Part shown: one piece after another, positions 1 through 12,159 of the stretch
How positions within the stretch are numbered: the first letter of the stretch is position 1
Layout of the letters: each line of letters starts with the position of its first letter
Assembly: GCA_008921705.1 (NCBI GenBank)
Contig: VFFE01007125.1
Span: 1,040,290-1,104,289 of the forward strand
DNA from: Burhinus oedicnemus
Taxonomy: Eukaryota; Chordata; Aves; Charadriiformes; Burhinidae
Direction of reading: 5' to 3'
Length of the DNA: 64,000 bases
Made by a program: the position numbers and the translations under genes
Notes under the pieces: generated by a model
What the model saw: only the letters and a program-made list of their open reading frames with translations
Told to the model about the DNA's origin: nothing
Database searches by the model: none

Positions 1-1082
1 GAGATAGTCGTGAGAGCTAGTAAAGCGTCTCATGAAAATGCATCCAGCTTCTGGAATAATGAGGCATTTTCAAAGATGATTTGAGAGTATAAATATCTAT
101 AGTTTCTGTATCCTGGCTAGGTTTAGAAACAGATCTCTTTATGCAGTCACTCAATTAAAAAAAAAGAAATAAACAACCCCTCATCAGATCTTTCTGATGA
201 AGATAAGGACTTCACCAACTGAAATGCACTCAGATGTCCTGCACAGAGCGCCCCTTTATTTCTGGGGAAACCGACACTCAGCATCCAATGAATTCCCATC
301 TTTTTTTTTTTTCTCCTCTACTTTGAACATCTTCCCACCCATGAAAAGCTGCTAAAAACCTGACTTCTGAGGGTTCAACTAAACATCACAATGTAATGAA
401 AAAATGATGGGGGGAGGATAAAGGGCAGGAGGATAACTGAGTAGGAATCTTCTGCTCCGGGCTTTGCACTGCTTTGTGTTGCTGAAAGGAGTGCAAGTCC
501 TCTGCTGAGTCTGGGCTTGACTAACTCGAATACAGAACTGTAAAACTAGCTGAGGTGAATCCCACCCCAAGAACAATCCATCAGCCTTGGTTGAATGCAA
601 GTTGGCGGCAGCTCTGACGATATTTCATCTGCATTAGCTGCTAATATCAACATTAGCTCCGTATTCAATCATAGGAAGTCAAACAAATCTCGGAGCTTGA
701 TAGAAATATATACAGTGGGCACAAAGATAGACTCCAGTTTTACTTCCATGTAAATCTGCTTCCTCTCTTGAAGCTGTTTCTGATTTACTATGAGGTATGT
801 GTGTGCAGGATGCAACCCAAGGAACACATCTGTACTATGATAATTTTCATACCAAAGATATGTTTGGTGCATTACAAATAAAGCAGTAATCCCCTCAATG
901 ATCTAGTTCAGACAAGAGCCAAACAGATCAGACGCAAATATAAATAGCAAACCACAGGCCTGCTTTTCCGTAACTGCCAATTTATTATTGCAAGTCTCTC
1001 TTTTTTTTTTTTTCCCCAATAGTTCCAGCTTCTGGATTCCTGCAGCTGCTTAAAAATATTGTGCTTCATTTAAAAAAAAAAC

Positions 1083-1100
1083 GGGGCGGGGAGGGGGGGG
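1083..1100 (+). repeat. G-rich tract, potential G-quadruplex
   Basis: Eighteen bases containing seventeen G, read as GGGG-C-GGGG-A-GGGGGGGG, directly after an A10 run. Four runs of three or more G separated by one-base loops can be drawn, which meets the usual intramolecular G-quadruplex pattern on the plus strand. Whether it folds in the cell is not known from sequence. Confidence 0.6.
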
Positions 1101-1554
1101 AAATTTAGCTACTCTTTACTCTATGGTTGTGGGAAAACCCTGAAAATGTGGTGGTTTAGTTGAAGACCCCATCAGCAGAAGGCGAATATAGGTAAACCTA
1201 GTGGGGGATGCGAACCAGGGCTATTTGAAGACTAACAACCTCAAATACCACAGGAGTGGAACGTTTGTGGGTTTAATGTAAAAATACCTGAGCCAAAAAA
1301 TGCAAATAATGTACACATGTAGAAAAATTCAGAAAAAGAGTTTGAAAGATTCACCAAATCTTTAAATGCAAGGCAGTGTTTAATAAGCCGGGGAGGCGAG
1401 CTGGTAAAGATCGCAGGATAAAATCCAGACAGTTTCCCATGGCTGAACCTACATCCACATTATAACCTCCATATTTCATGGCTGCCTGGACTGAGGTTTG
1501 ACTTTGTTCCCATCTCTAAACGCGCTGGATCTGGATATTCTCCTGTCTAACCTC

Positions 1555-1583
1555 ATATATATATATATTTATATATATTTATT
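1555..1583. repeat. AT-alternating low-complexity tract
   Basis: A 29-base run of alternating A and T with interspersed TTT, ending just before TTCAG. It is an ordinary simple repeat. No function is implied. Confidence 0.7.
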
Positions 1584-2242
1584 TCAGGCTGCTCTCAGTG
1601 AATTTGCTCTGATCTGCCTTTGGGTAGGAAGGAAATAGCTTCCAACACAACGACAAGCTTCCTAGCAACAATCTGGTTTAAAGCAACATCTTAAAGCATT
1701 GGCGTTTTGGCAGATGACTTCTCCGGCTTCTCTGCCTCCTGCAGGCATGCCTGTGCTCGGGGCGGGGGCTGCAGACGGTGGTGTTTGTTTCCTTGAGCTG
1801 TTGAGCGCAGCCAGCCAGGGCAGAACTGACAACAGAGGGCAAGCAGTCACTCACAATTCATTCTTGACTCCAAATTTGACTTCATACTGACCAACTTTGC
1901 CAGTTTAATACAATTTTGACCGGCGCTGTGCAGAAGGTGTAAGTTCTGCCAGGTAATAGCAGATCACATAGCACTGGTCTGTTCAGCATCTGGCCTTTTT
2001 CCTTAGCCACTCTCCGACTGCTAGCCAAAATGTAGGTGTAGGGATTGCAAAGGGGAGGGATGGATGCGAAAAATGTGGATAACGGGTATCAGTACACTGC
2101 AGACTGGAGGGATTGTGTAGGGAGATGTGTGGGAAGAGGAGCCTGGGTGACATATAGGAAAGATGATGTATTTTGAAGGGTGGAGGGCATGGAGAGGGCA
2201 TAGTGATGGCGCTGTAGCAGGGATGCTGGGAAGATGTGGGAT

Positions 2243-2587
2243 ACCCTTTCAGTACTTAAAGGGAGTTTATAAGAAAGGTGGGGACAGACTTTTTATCAGG
2301 ACCTGTTGTGATAGGACAAGGGGTGATGGCTTTAAACTAAAAGAGGGAAGATTCAGGGTAGCTATAAGGAAGAAATCTTTTAGTGTGAGGGTGGTAAAAC
2401 CCTGGCCCAGGTTGCCCAGAGAGGTGGTAGGTGACCCATCCCTGGAAACATTCCAGGTCAGGTTGGATGGGGCTCTGAGCAACTGATCTAGTTTAAGATG
2501 TCCCTGCTCATTGCAGGGGGGTTGGATTACATGGCCTTTAAAGGTCCCTTCCCACCCAAACTATTCTATGATTCTATGATTCTATGG
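2243..2587 (+). mobile_element. CR1 LINE fragment (3' end)
   Basis: This is a 5'-truncated CR1 retrotransposon in plus orientation. It holds the last ~80 codons of ORF2 followed by the short 3' UTR. The translated tail includes FQYLKG, CCDRTRG, FKLKEGRFR and PWPRLPREVV and ends at a TGA at 2484-2486, the normal ORF2 terminus. The 3' UTR carries the standard 'ggttggattacatggcct' stretch and ends in three ATTCTATGR units at about 2563-2587, the signature CR1 terminus. The frame is open through the fragment, so decay is mainly by truncation. It is closest in type to the copy at 46272-46889. An ATG at 2163 lies upstream of the element and only by chance opens into it. Confidence 0.95.
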
Positions 2588-3847
2588 TTTGATATCATTG
2601 GGAACTGGTTGGGAGGTGGTGTCCATAAGTTCCTCTTCTTTAGCTTGCTGCTCCCAGGGTGATTCATTTGAGTTTCACAAAATGTGCCATCCCTTTAGGG
2701 TTTCTGCACCTTACCTCACCGTTTGCGCCCAGGGAGGGATGTGGTTTGGAAGCAGATCCTGCTCCTAGGAGCTTGGTATAGGTGGAGAGACAAACACCAG
2801 ACTGAGACAGGCTAAAAATAAAGCCAAAAGCCAAGAGAGTGCAGAGCAGAGGGGAAAAACCCAAGTGCTTCTGAAAAGAATTGAGCTCCAGCATAGCACA
2901 CCCCAGGAACCAGCCAGCTCTACTTGGCCAGGATCTCTCCACCCACCCACTCTGGGCTCCTTTCCCAACCTGTCATGGCGACTCTAACAAGAACCAGTTA
3001 TGAAAGCACAGATCTGGAAGCAGTTCTCTGATGTTCATTAAATGCGAGAAAGAACGATACCAGGATTTTCTTAATGAACAATAGCATGAGGTGGGGAAGG
3101 CTGTAGACACGGGAGAGGAGAAATGGAGGGAGTCTTGGTACTTTGGGGTCTAAATAGGCTGATTTGCACTTTGAAAGTCCCAAACCACTGCTTCCTTTTC
3201 AGCAATTTCCAGTAGCCCAGCTGATCTGACACCCACTCTGCAAGGTTAGCACAAATAACACGTGAAAGACCTTCCGTAAGTGTTTTACAGCCAGAGCACA
3301 AAAACCACTGTTGCCATTGAGAACTTTCCTGCTAACACTAATAAACTTTGGACCAGGCCCACAAAATAAGCAGGACACATTAAAAATAAACAAACAGGTA
3401 AAAAAAGACTGAAGACAGATGTGGGTCACTGCTTGAGGGGGTTCGCTCTGGGACAGCGATGCTCAGCCTCTGGTTCAGTTACGTGGTTCTGAGTCCACAA
3501 CAACTCTACCAAAAGTAAACTTTCCAAATGTGAATGAAATCCGTCCTTCGCATGTGGACAGATGGACTTTCCAACACTCATGGGGTCTCCAGCCTCTGCA
3601 ACAACCTGATCTGGGTAGCAGACAAACTTGGTTGATACGGGTTCCTACACACGATCAGCAGCTCTTCGCTCCTCGTGTCATCAGGGCAGGAGGTAAGAGC
3701 TCTTCTGGTGGTGGTGTAGTTTTGGTCCTATGGAGATGGGCATTTACAGGGACTTCATCTCAAAATCCCTGGTAAATCCATGTCTAAAAATAGAAAGAAA
3801 CAAGTCAGACATTTCTAAAAGTGTGATTTTTTCTACTACATTTTGTC

Positions 3848-3888
3848 TTTTTTTTTTTTTTTCCTCCGGTGTCACCTAAAAAAAAAAA
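3848..3888. repeat. T15 / A11 inverted pair
   Basis: A run of 15 T (3848-3862) is followed 15 bases later by a run of 11 A (3878-3888), so the two arms can pair as a simple hairpin with a mixed-sequence loop. This is probably low-complexity drift. Confidence 0.7.
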
Positions 3889-6800
3889 CAAACTCCAGAC
3901 TTTGGTTTTCACTGTAAATGTCTGTACAGATGTCTTGTAATAATATTCTTCACACCATCAGGAGATGGAGATGTGGAATCCAACCACAGCTAGGGAGGGC
4001 TTTTGGAAGGAAGGGTGGTCTTCACTCAGGCTGTTTTCTGCTTACTTTACAACCATGCCCTGCACAACAGGGGTTTTTCTAATAAATATTTATTCTATTA
4101 ACACTATTATAAATCTAAACAATGAATAATAAATAATCAACATGGCTTGGATAGTTAATAGAGCACCATATATCAATGGAAGTTCACATGGATTTCACAA
4201 AGCCTTTTCTGCTAACAGATGGGGCCAATGAAAACATTTTAATGTGCCTACAGTTTTCAGGCAGAGAAAGACAATGCCCGTGTATGAGAAGACAAGAGGT
4301 TTAGTACATCTCAAATGACTGTTCAGCATTCTCTTTCTTTAGTAACGGCCAGCTGTTTGGGTAAAATCTTGCCTAAGGCTGTACTGAGAAGATAATTTGG
4401 GAATACTCAGTTTGACCAAAATCTGATCGGTTTTGTGAGAATAATACCTCTACCAAGGAAGACACTTTCAAAAGAACAGAAATAATTGTCATGCTTACGT
4501 CAAATGCAGATGATCATTTAAGTTGGAGAGAAAAAGGGAAAAAAAATACTTTTTAAAGGATCAAAAATTATATAATCTTAGGGAAAGGCAATACCATGCA
4601 TTTGTCTTGTCAAATTTTAAGTCAAAGGTTTTGATGGTTAATTGCAATGTACCTTTTTTTTTCTTCTTCAAATGTGAAGTTGAAGAGAAGCATTAACTAT
4701 CTGGAGTGTGCAGTGAAATGTTTTGTTTCCCATGTACCTCATCATTTTCCAGTATTTCTTTTTTTTCTAACATGTCTTTGCCAAAAAACCCCAAAGCCCT
4801 AAACCCAAAATTTTATGCCAGGTGAAGCCAAAATTAATCCCTTTTTCCCGCCATCCCCACTTTTCTACTTCATCCACCAAGACAAAGAAAACTTTTTCCC
4901 CCTGCTCTCCTCTTGACCCCATCAATTACAGTTGGCAGATATCCTGGAGTGTGAGGGTTTACATCCCATCCAAAAGTTTCAAGATCTGAGTATTTACTAC
5001 GACGATTTGGGAATCTTCCTGCCATCTGTATAAACATCTCATCCTTTTAGATAACTTTTTTCATTATAAATGATTGGGGTGGGCTCACTGCCAGGTAAAT
5101 AATACAGAGAGGAGCTATCTTTAAGCAGCGTATCATTACTGCAAGGCAGACACCGTTATTTAATGAACGGGCTCAGTAACCATGGCAGAAAATGATTGAA
5201 CCGCGGTACAGAGTTCTGCGCATCGGAATGTACACATGTGTGCGCTGTGTTGCCTGCAACGATGATAGATGGGTGGATAATGACATCTACGGAGAGGTTT
5301 TGTTTCATGGGAACAAAGGGATACTGCAGAAATAGGTTCCCATTCTGACTGAAGTCTGGTGTTTCAAAGATGTGCCCAGCTGCACAATTAAAAGTGAACT
5401 AAAGGATGTGAAACAGAGAAAAATAACCCTCATTTCCTCTGGGATCTGGTTTACTTTTTTAGGAGATACTCATGTAGTAGGATAAGCTATGATGTCTTGG
5501 AAATCCGTTTCTTTCTCTCCCAGCTCAAAATTTGACTCTCTTTCTCAAAAATCAATCTGGGGTTTCCAACTGTGAACCTTTCCCAACAAGACTGAAGCAT
5601 TTGATGAAAAAATTGGCAGACATTCCTGGTGGAGCGCAAGGTGCTCACTATTAACTCTGAAAGGCGTTAGGGTGGATCTGATGGAAGAGTAAAGGGGAGT
5701 CCAAACAACTTGGTGTAGAGAGACCCAAGTTCTGAGGTCCTGCCCAGCTGGGAAGCATCACTGGTCCAGAAGGTGGGTACCACGGTCTTAACACAGCATC
5801 AGGTTCATCACGTAAGGCTGAACTCCTGTCCGTCCTTAGATCACTGCAGCAACTTAAGACCTTGCTGAAACTGGATGGTCAGTACTTAGATAGCTAAAGC
5901 ACTAAGGAGACCCTGCACGAAGAGTCTTACACAGCACTCCCCAGGGAAAGGCATCTTGGGGTCTAATGAGTGCCAAGGACACCAAGGTGCCGGTGGCCTC
6001 GCAGGCAACTGTGGCTGCCACCTCTTCCTCTGGCACGATGCATGCACTGTGTTGAGTGGTTGAAGAGGGTGCAAAGAAGAATAACTCCTTAGCTCTCTCC
6101 ATAAACCCATGCCTGGTTGCAACTTGTTTACTTCTAGGAACTAAAGTCTTCTTTTGTGGTCCTGGTTCATGGGATGGTAGCGAAACGAGAGGCTGACTGT
6201 ACAGCCATATCATCTGCTGGTAAATTCTGGTCACCACCAGTTAATTCAAAACATTATTCATTTCTGGCAAAGCACTGACTGTTGCTTAAAAGAAGATCCT
6301 CCCAGTGCCCAGGAGAGGACGTTAGGGTGTTAGTTTTGCTTTTAGTTATTTCTGGCTTTGAGTGGGTCCAGGTGTTCATAAAATGTGGCTCAAGCTGTTT
6401 GCTGCAGATCTGCAGCCTTTCTGCTCCTCCAACCCAGCAATAAAGCAGGTGGACCAATTGAAGCCATCCAGAAAGTCGCTCCATTTAGGCTGCGCTCTGC
6501 TCTCAGCAAGGCCATGGAGATTTGGCTGAGTCTGGGAGATCCTATGGCCCGGGAATTCAAGTGGATCCCAGCAGATCTGGATTCAGTTCTTGTCTGTGCA
6601 GCTGACCTTGGACAAGTTATTAAGACTGCAATGAGTCATATTGCTTTTGGGGACAGAGGGGGGGTGAGAAGGGGGTAACCTGAACACATAACGTGCCTGC
6701 TGCCACGTGTGAGGACCTCACCCTGCCAGCATAAACCTGCCTAACCCAGTTGTGTCAAAATACTCTCGGTTCATTTAAACATTTTAATTAGCTGCCTTCC

Positions 6801-8147
6801 CTCACCCAGGCAAGTATAACAGACCCAGGTAGGAAAGGCTAACCTGCAGTTGTGCTAACAGATTCTACGAGGGTAAAACTTTTAAATGGGGAGGAAACCA
6901 CTATACACATTTGTACACGTGCAAGATCTGGAAAGGGGAAGAGGTCATAATTCAAAGACAGACCAAATAAGATGTTGCCCATTAAATAAATGAGTACGTA
7001 TATAAATCCCAGGTATATGCACATGGATAATAAAGATCATATATTTATGTTCGTTTATGATTTATTATCTATGTATAGGAAAAAATCTTTATAGGTCTCT
7101 TTCTTTATTCGTTGTCATTAAGGGGCAACCTCATGATATAGCAAGTCAGCCAGAGATTTTTAAACTGGGGATAGCAGCAATGCATTGACAGGCGAAGGCA
7201 TTGATCAGGTTTTCAGAAGGAAAATCCCTTGCCAAGGTGCTGAGGCAAGAGACCGGTGACTCACAAGCCCCATTCCCTTCCAGCACATTGGTTGTAACGA
7301 GCAAGCTCAGAAAGCTGCCAGGATGCAAGTGGAAAGTGGCTCCAGATGTGTAACTGCACACCGTTCTCCGAAACAATGATGGCAAAGCACTGCACCAGCA
7401 CTGATGGATACTGGAGTCGGTACCAGTGGCAATGAGCAGAGGTGCTCTTCAGAGTATATTTGGCACCATCAATGCACCGTAAAGGACATCTGCCACTGGC
7501 ACTTGTTAAAAAGCAAAGCAGGCTGCCCAGCTTTCTGCTGTCCATGTGCACGGTGAAGGTGCCTACACACTAAAGCGTGTGAAGAAGCAGATATATAAGG
7601 CAGCTGAAAACCTTGCTGTCTTGTAGGACTCCTTGGATTCCTTTGGAAAGCACACAGGATGGTATGGCCTCTCTTCCCCTCCAGATCCTCAAACACCAGG
7701 CAAGCAGATGGCAAAGCAGGTTCCGCAGCTGCAGCTGCCCCTTGGGTCCCAAGGAAGGAGCAAGTCAACAAACTCGTAGACTACAAACTTGCAATGAGCG
7801 GAGGCAGGAGTCGAATGAGTGAGTGTGAAAGAGTTGGAAACAGCCAGGACCAAAATTGTGCAGGGCATGATTTTGCAGGGTGAAATGCCTTCCAGCCTGC
7901 CTGGATCCCAAACTGGAGCTGGGAATTAGACCCTCTGCTCCACCAAATTCAGCCAGGAACAAAGAAAGAGAAAATATTGACTTTCTAAGTGGTGCCAAGA
8001 AATGGACTAAGCTCCATCTCTTAACGGAGAAATCTGGTCTGAGCCTTCTGGTCCTTTCGTATCCTTACAGAGTACAGTTAGGCAAAGGAGTCTACATAAA
8101 ACAACTCTTTGGCTGCAAATGTTCTTTTCAAGCCATGTTAGAGCCAA

Positions 8148-8214
8148 TTTCTTCCTCCTCTCTCTCTCTCTTTCTCTTTTAAAATAAAACAACAAACCAT
8201 ATAATAATAATAAT
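8148..8214. repeat. Pyrimidine (CT-rich) tract and (AAT)n
   Basis: A 33-base all-pyrimidine run (CTTCC/CT repeats, 8148-8180) is followed by an A-rich linker and about five AAT units (8199-8214). These are typical short microsatellites. Confidence 0.75.
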
Positions 8215-10245
8215 GAAAAGATTTACCCTAACTTAAATGACTGGTTTTGGGGTATCAAGTTGCAGGACCAGAATCCATAACTCTGCGGGATTTACAGTCC
8301 CTTTTGTGGTGATAAAGGCAAAATTGTTCACAGCCCTTCCCTTAATGTAAAAAGCCTGCCTTCTGCTGCTCGGCCAAATCTCTTGCCACCAAAAGACTGT
8401 GCTTTTGTTGGAAGGGCCGAACACAAATGATGGCAAAAAGCCTGAAGGACAGGACTTCAAAGTAGTCTGTGGCTGCCCCCATCATGGCAGTGGTGGGAGG
8501 AGGAAGAAAGCCTCTTCCATTTGTAATGCGTGTTTCTCCCTTCCCCTCATTTAGGAACCACAGCGCTTTTCCTCCATTACCTCCCCCCAGGGTTGCACAG
8601 AAGCTAGATTTGCCGCTAATCTTTAGCAAATGTGCTCCTGAAAACAAAATGGCTTGTTAACATGCAGCCGGGCCCAGGTTTGCATCTAGTCCAGACACTG
8701 AGGCCATGAGGTGGGTGGGTCAGTCCCTTCACTGCCCTTTGCTGTCTTCTGTGCCACCAGCAGTGTCATACATGCGTTGACAGTGAGAGTCAGGATTCAC
8801 ACCCACCTCCCACACAGCCATGCCAGCATCTTCCATGTCTGGACAGCATCGTCACAGACGTGTTGCCATTTTATTAATGAACCCAGCTGGTCTGCAGCTT
8901 TTTTAATCTTCCCATTATCTCTGCCTGCTCTAGGGGGCCTGTGGAGCAATGGGTGAGTCCGTGACTTTGCACCTTGAAGACGTAGGGTGTCACCTAGCAG
9001 AGCCCTGCATTCCAACAATGCTGACCAGAAGGCATTAATCTCTGCACAGATGAACCCGCAGCCCCCTTATGACCCAAGGCGGCATCATGTCCTGCATCAA
9101 AACAGGAGAAGCCTGAGCTGTACCTAGAAGCATCATTCAAACCACCTGCATGGAGATTGGATCCAAAAGCCAGGGACCCACACTTTTTGGCTGTATCAGC
9201 AAGATTCTGCAAGGATATAATGAACTCTATGAATTAATTCATCAACAGCGAATGTGGAGTCCCAAGACCTTGGAAATGTCTTTCCTAGCTCAGTCCTTCC
9301 TCCTGCCAAAGTTGTTTCTTGCCTTCAGTAATCTTTGCCGCTCTCTTTGAACTTTCCCCATTCAGTTCCCTCTTCTGTTTTTGGTTCTGAAGTGGTAGAT
9401 TTGTTCAGATGGTAGGTTTCTTTTAGGGCCATATTTCTTGGACATGGTCTTATCACAGCATCTTAAATGTATGTCTCTCATGAGCTTCCAAGACCACGTG
9501 GGTGATGGAGATGATTGTTTTATTCTGGAGGAGGTAACAGGTCACAACACATGGAATGAAGCTGAAGTGGTTCAACCTGGACCCTTCAGATCCATACTGA
9601 GCATCTGGGATTGGTACATCTGGTAGACGTACTCCTCCCTGGTTAAATTATAGCCTGCTCAGAGTGCAAGGAATAACAGGGACAGACAGTGTCCATTCCC
9701 TCTAACCAGACATCTATTTCAAAGTACTAGGAAGAACTTCACAGATGGTAAGAAATGACCTTCAGATCCCTTTCTCTGGAGTATGCAGTGATTCCTGTAG
9801 GCACAATTGGCAAAGTTTCACTCAAGCTGATATGGCGTTGATGAGCAGATCTGCCTCTGGTTATGAGACGTAGATAAGGTCATCACCTACAACCCCTTGT
9901 CGTCTCTAATAAGATGGTCTATGCCCAACTGCCATGGTAATTTGGGTCTCAGTGCCTTTGTATAAAGGAAGGTCTGCCCAGTTCCCTGCCACAAATTCAA
10001 ACAAGTCCATCAAATTCTCTTCTCAATCTTCAGTCTTTTCAGCTTCTGGAAAATTATATACTACAGGGAAACCAGAATTTTCAGTCCAAAATTTTCAAGG
10101 ATTAAGATATGGCTTGGAAGTTCCCATGTTGCAACAAAATGATTCCTAGAACTCCAAAATGTTTAATATGAGGTTTTTTTCCTTACTGTACCAAGAAATC
10201 CCACAAAACAAGTAATTTTTGTTTTTCTCTGATCTCTGACTGTTC

Positions 10246-10276
10246 TTTTATTTATTAATTTATTTATTTATTATTC
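10246..10276. repeat. (TTTA)n low-complexity tract
   Basis: A roughly 30-base tract of imperfect TTTA units just upstream of the long CR1 copy. It is AT-rich simple sequence. Confidence 0.7.
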
Positions 10277-10436
10277 ATCGAGTGAACCAAAACCATTGCT
10301 TAATCGTGCAGCGTACTAAATATTTTAAAACTGTAGGGCATAAAATTATGATATTCATTATTTATTACTTAACAGTAGAATTTTGTTCCTATGCCCACAC
10401 CTTCACTTATCAGGCACTGCAGGAAATTCTTGTGAG

Positions 10437-12159
10437 ATAGAATCATAGAATCGAAGAATTGTTTATGTTGGAAAAGACCTTTAAGATCATCCAGTCCAAC
10501 CATTGACCCTACTCTACCAGGTCTGCCACTAAACCATGTCTCTAAGCACCACATCTACACGACTTTTAAACACATCTGGGGATGGTGACTCCACCACCTC
10601 CCTGGGCAGCCTGTTCCAATCTTTGATAACTCTTTCAGTGAAAAATTTTTTCCTAATGTCCAGCCTAAACCTCCCTTGGCGCAACTTGAACCCATTTCCT
10701 CTTGTCCTATCGCTGTTATTCGGGAGAAGAGACCAGCGCCCATCTCACTACAACCTCCTTTCAAGTAGTTGTAGAGAGCAATAAGGTCTCCCCTCAGCCT
10801 CCTCTTCTCCAGGCTAAACAATCCTAATTCCTTCAGCCACTCCTCAGAAGACATGTTTTCCAGAGCCCTCACCAGCTTTGTTGCCCTTCTCTGGACACGC
10901 TCCAGCACCTCCATGTCCCTCCTAGACTGTGGCGCCCAAAACTGAACACAGTACTCAAGCTGCAGCCTCACCAGCGCTGAGTACAGGGGCACCATCACTT
11001 CCCTCCTCCTGCTGGCCACACTATTCTTGATACAGGCCAAAATGCCATTGGCCCTCTTGGCTAACTGGGCACACTGCTGGCTCATGTTCAGCTGGCTGTC
11101 CACCAGGACCCCCAGATCCTTTTCTGCCAGGCAGCTTTCCAGCCACTCCTCCCCAAGCCTGGAGCGTTGCCTGGGGTTGGTGTGACCCAAGTGCAGGACC
11201 CGGCACTTGGCCTTGTTAAACCTCATGCATTTGGCTTCAGCCCACCCATCCAGTCTGTCCAGATCTCTCTGCAGAGTCTTCCTACCCTCAAGTAGATCAA
11301 CACTGCCGCTTAATTTGGTGTCATCTGCAAACTTACTGAGGGTGCACTCAATCCCCTCACCCAGATCATCAATAAAGATATTAAACAAGGCTGGCCCCAA
11401 AACTGAGCCCTGAGGAACACCGCTTGAGACCTGCCACCAGCTGGATTTAACGCCATTCACCACAACTCTCTGGGCTCGGCCATCCAGCCAGTTTTTAACC
11501 CAGCGAAGAGTACGCCTGTCTAAGCCACGGGCTGCCAGCTTCTCTAGCAGAATGCTGTGGGAGACTGTGTCGAAGACCTTACTAAAGTCCAAGTAGACAA
11601 CATCCACAGCCTTTCCTTCATCGACCAGGCAGGTCACCTGGTCGTAAAGAGATTGGGTTGGTCAAACAAGACCTGCCTTTCATGAACCCATGCTGGCTGG
11701 GCCTGATCCCCTGGTTGTCCTTCACATGCCGTGCGAGTGCACTCAGGATGAACCATTCCATGATCTTTCCTGGCACTGAGGTCAGGCTGACAGGCCTATA
11801 ATTGCCTGGATCTTCCTTCCAGCCCTTCTTGTAGATGGGTGTCACATTGGCAAGCCTCCAGTGGTCTGGGACCTCCCCTGTTGACCAAGACCACTGATTA
11901 ATGATGGACGGTGGCTTGACAAGCTCCTCCACCAGCTCCCTCAGCACTCTCGGGTGGATCCCATCTGGGCCCATAGACTTGTGGCTGTCCAGTTGGTGTA
12001 GCAGGTCACTAACTGCTTCCTCTTGGATTATGGGGGGTTTATTCTCCTTTTCATCCCTGTCTTCCAGCTCAGGGGGCTGAATACCCTGAGGATGACTGGT
12101 TTTACTATCAAAGACTGAGGCAAAGAAGGCATTAAGTACCTCAGCCTTCTCCTCATCTT
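10437..12159 (-). mobile_element. Long CR1 LINE copy with RT domain
   Basis: The longest CR1 in the window, about 1.7 kb, inserted in minus orientation. Its 3' end is at 10437, where the complement of the ATTCTATGR terminal unit is seen. Reading on the minus strand from 12159 it covers ORF2 from just before the reverse-transcriptase domain to the stop, then about 120 bases of 3' UTR. The 5' end is lost: the match fades after the complement of DEEKAEVLNAFF near 12155, so no ORF1, endonuclease domain or promoter remains. It belongs to the same subfamily as the copies at 19422-19685 and 58446-59021, sharing the 3' UTR block 'cagtccaaccattgaycctactctaccag'-like at low coordinates. Such copies are transcriptionally passive remnants. 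Confidence 0.96.
10555..12159 (-). pseudogene. CR1 ORF2 remnant: reverse transcriptase, frameshifted
   Basis: This is the partial coding region of the CR1 non-LTR reverse transcriptase, the enzyme that copies the element RNA at the nicked target DNA. Three open pieces follow each other on the minus strand. From ~12159 to ~11650 the frame shows PELEDRDE, MGPDGIHPRVLREL and PGNYRPVSLTS (RT fingers). From 11637 to ~10713 it shows [14 protein letters not shown] (motif A, catalytic Asp), [11 protein letters not shown], the catalytic box FADDT at 11317-11331, then [11 protein letters not shown] and [11 protein letters not shown]. After ~10713 the true frame continues out of phase to the end. Two breaks separate them: about 2 bases lost near 11650, and 1 base lost near 10712, seen by comparison with the copy at 58446. 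The catalytic residues are preserved, but the protein is broken and lacks the N-terminal endonuclease. The last 30 residues of the 360-codon open frame are out-of-frame nonsense. Confidence 0.93.

Larger units (their letters stand above)
1..2242. other. Non-coding stretch, no gene seen
   Basis: No coding exon is recognisable. The stretch is AT-rich, with T runs at 301-312 and 1001-1013, a G-rich tract at 1083-1100 and an AT-alternating tract at 1555-1583. Open frames are all under 75 codons and overlap on opposite strands, as expected by chance. An intronic or intergenic position is equally possible. Confidence 0.6.
2588..10436. other. Long non-coding stretch, no gene seen
   Basis: Almost 8 kb with no recognisable exon, RNA gene or mobile element. 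It holds a T15/A11 inverted pair at 3848-3888, an AT-rich block near 4080-4140, a pyrimidine run at 8148-8180 next to (AAT)n at 8199-8214, and a TTTA-rich tract at 10246-10276. The region 5050-5300 has a non-repetitive, CpG-containing look that could reflect conserved regulatory DNA. Open frames reach 111 codons (5902-6237, minus) without any family motif. Confidence 0.55.
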
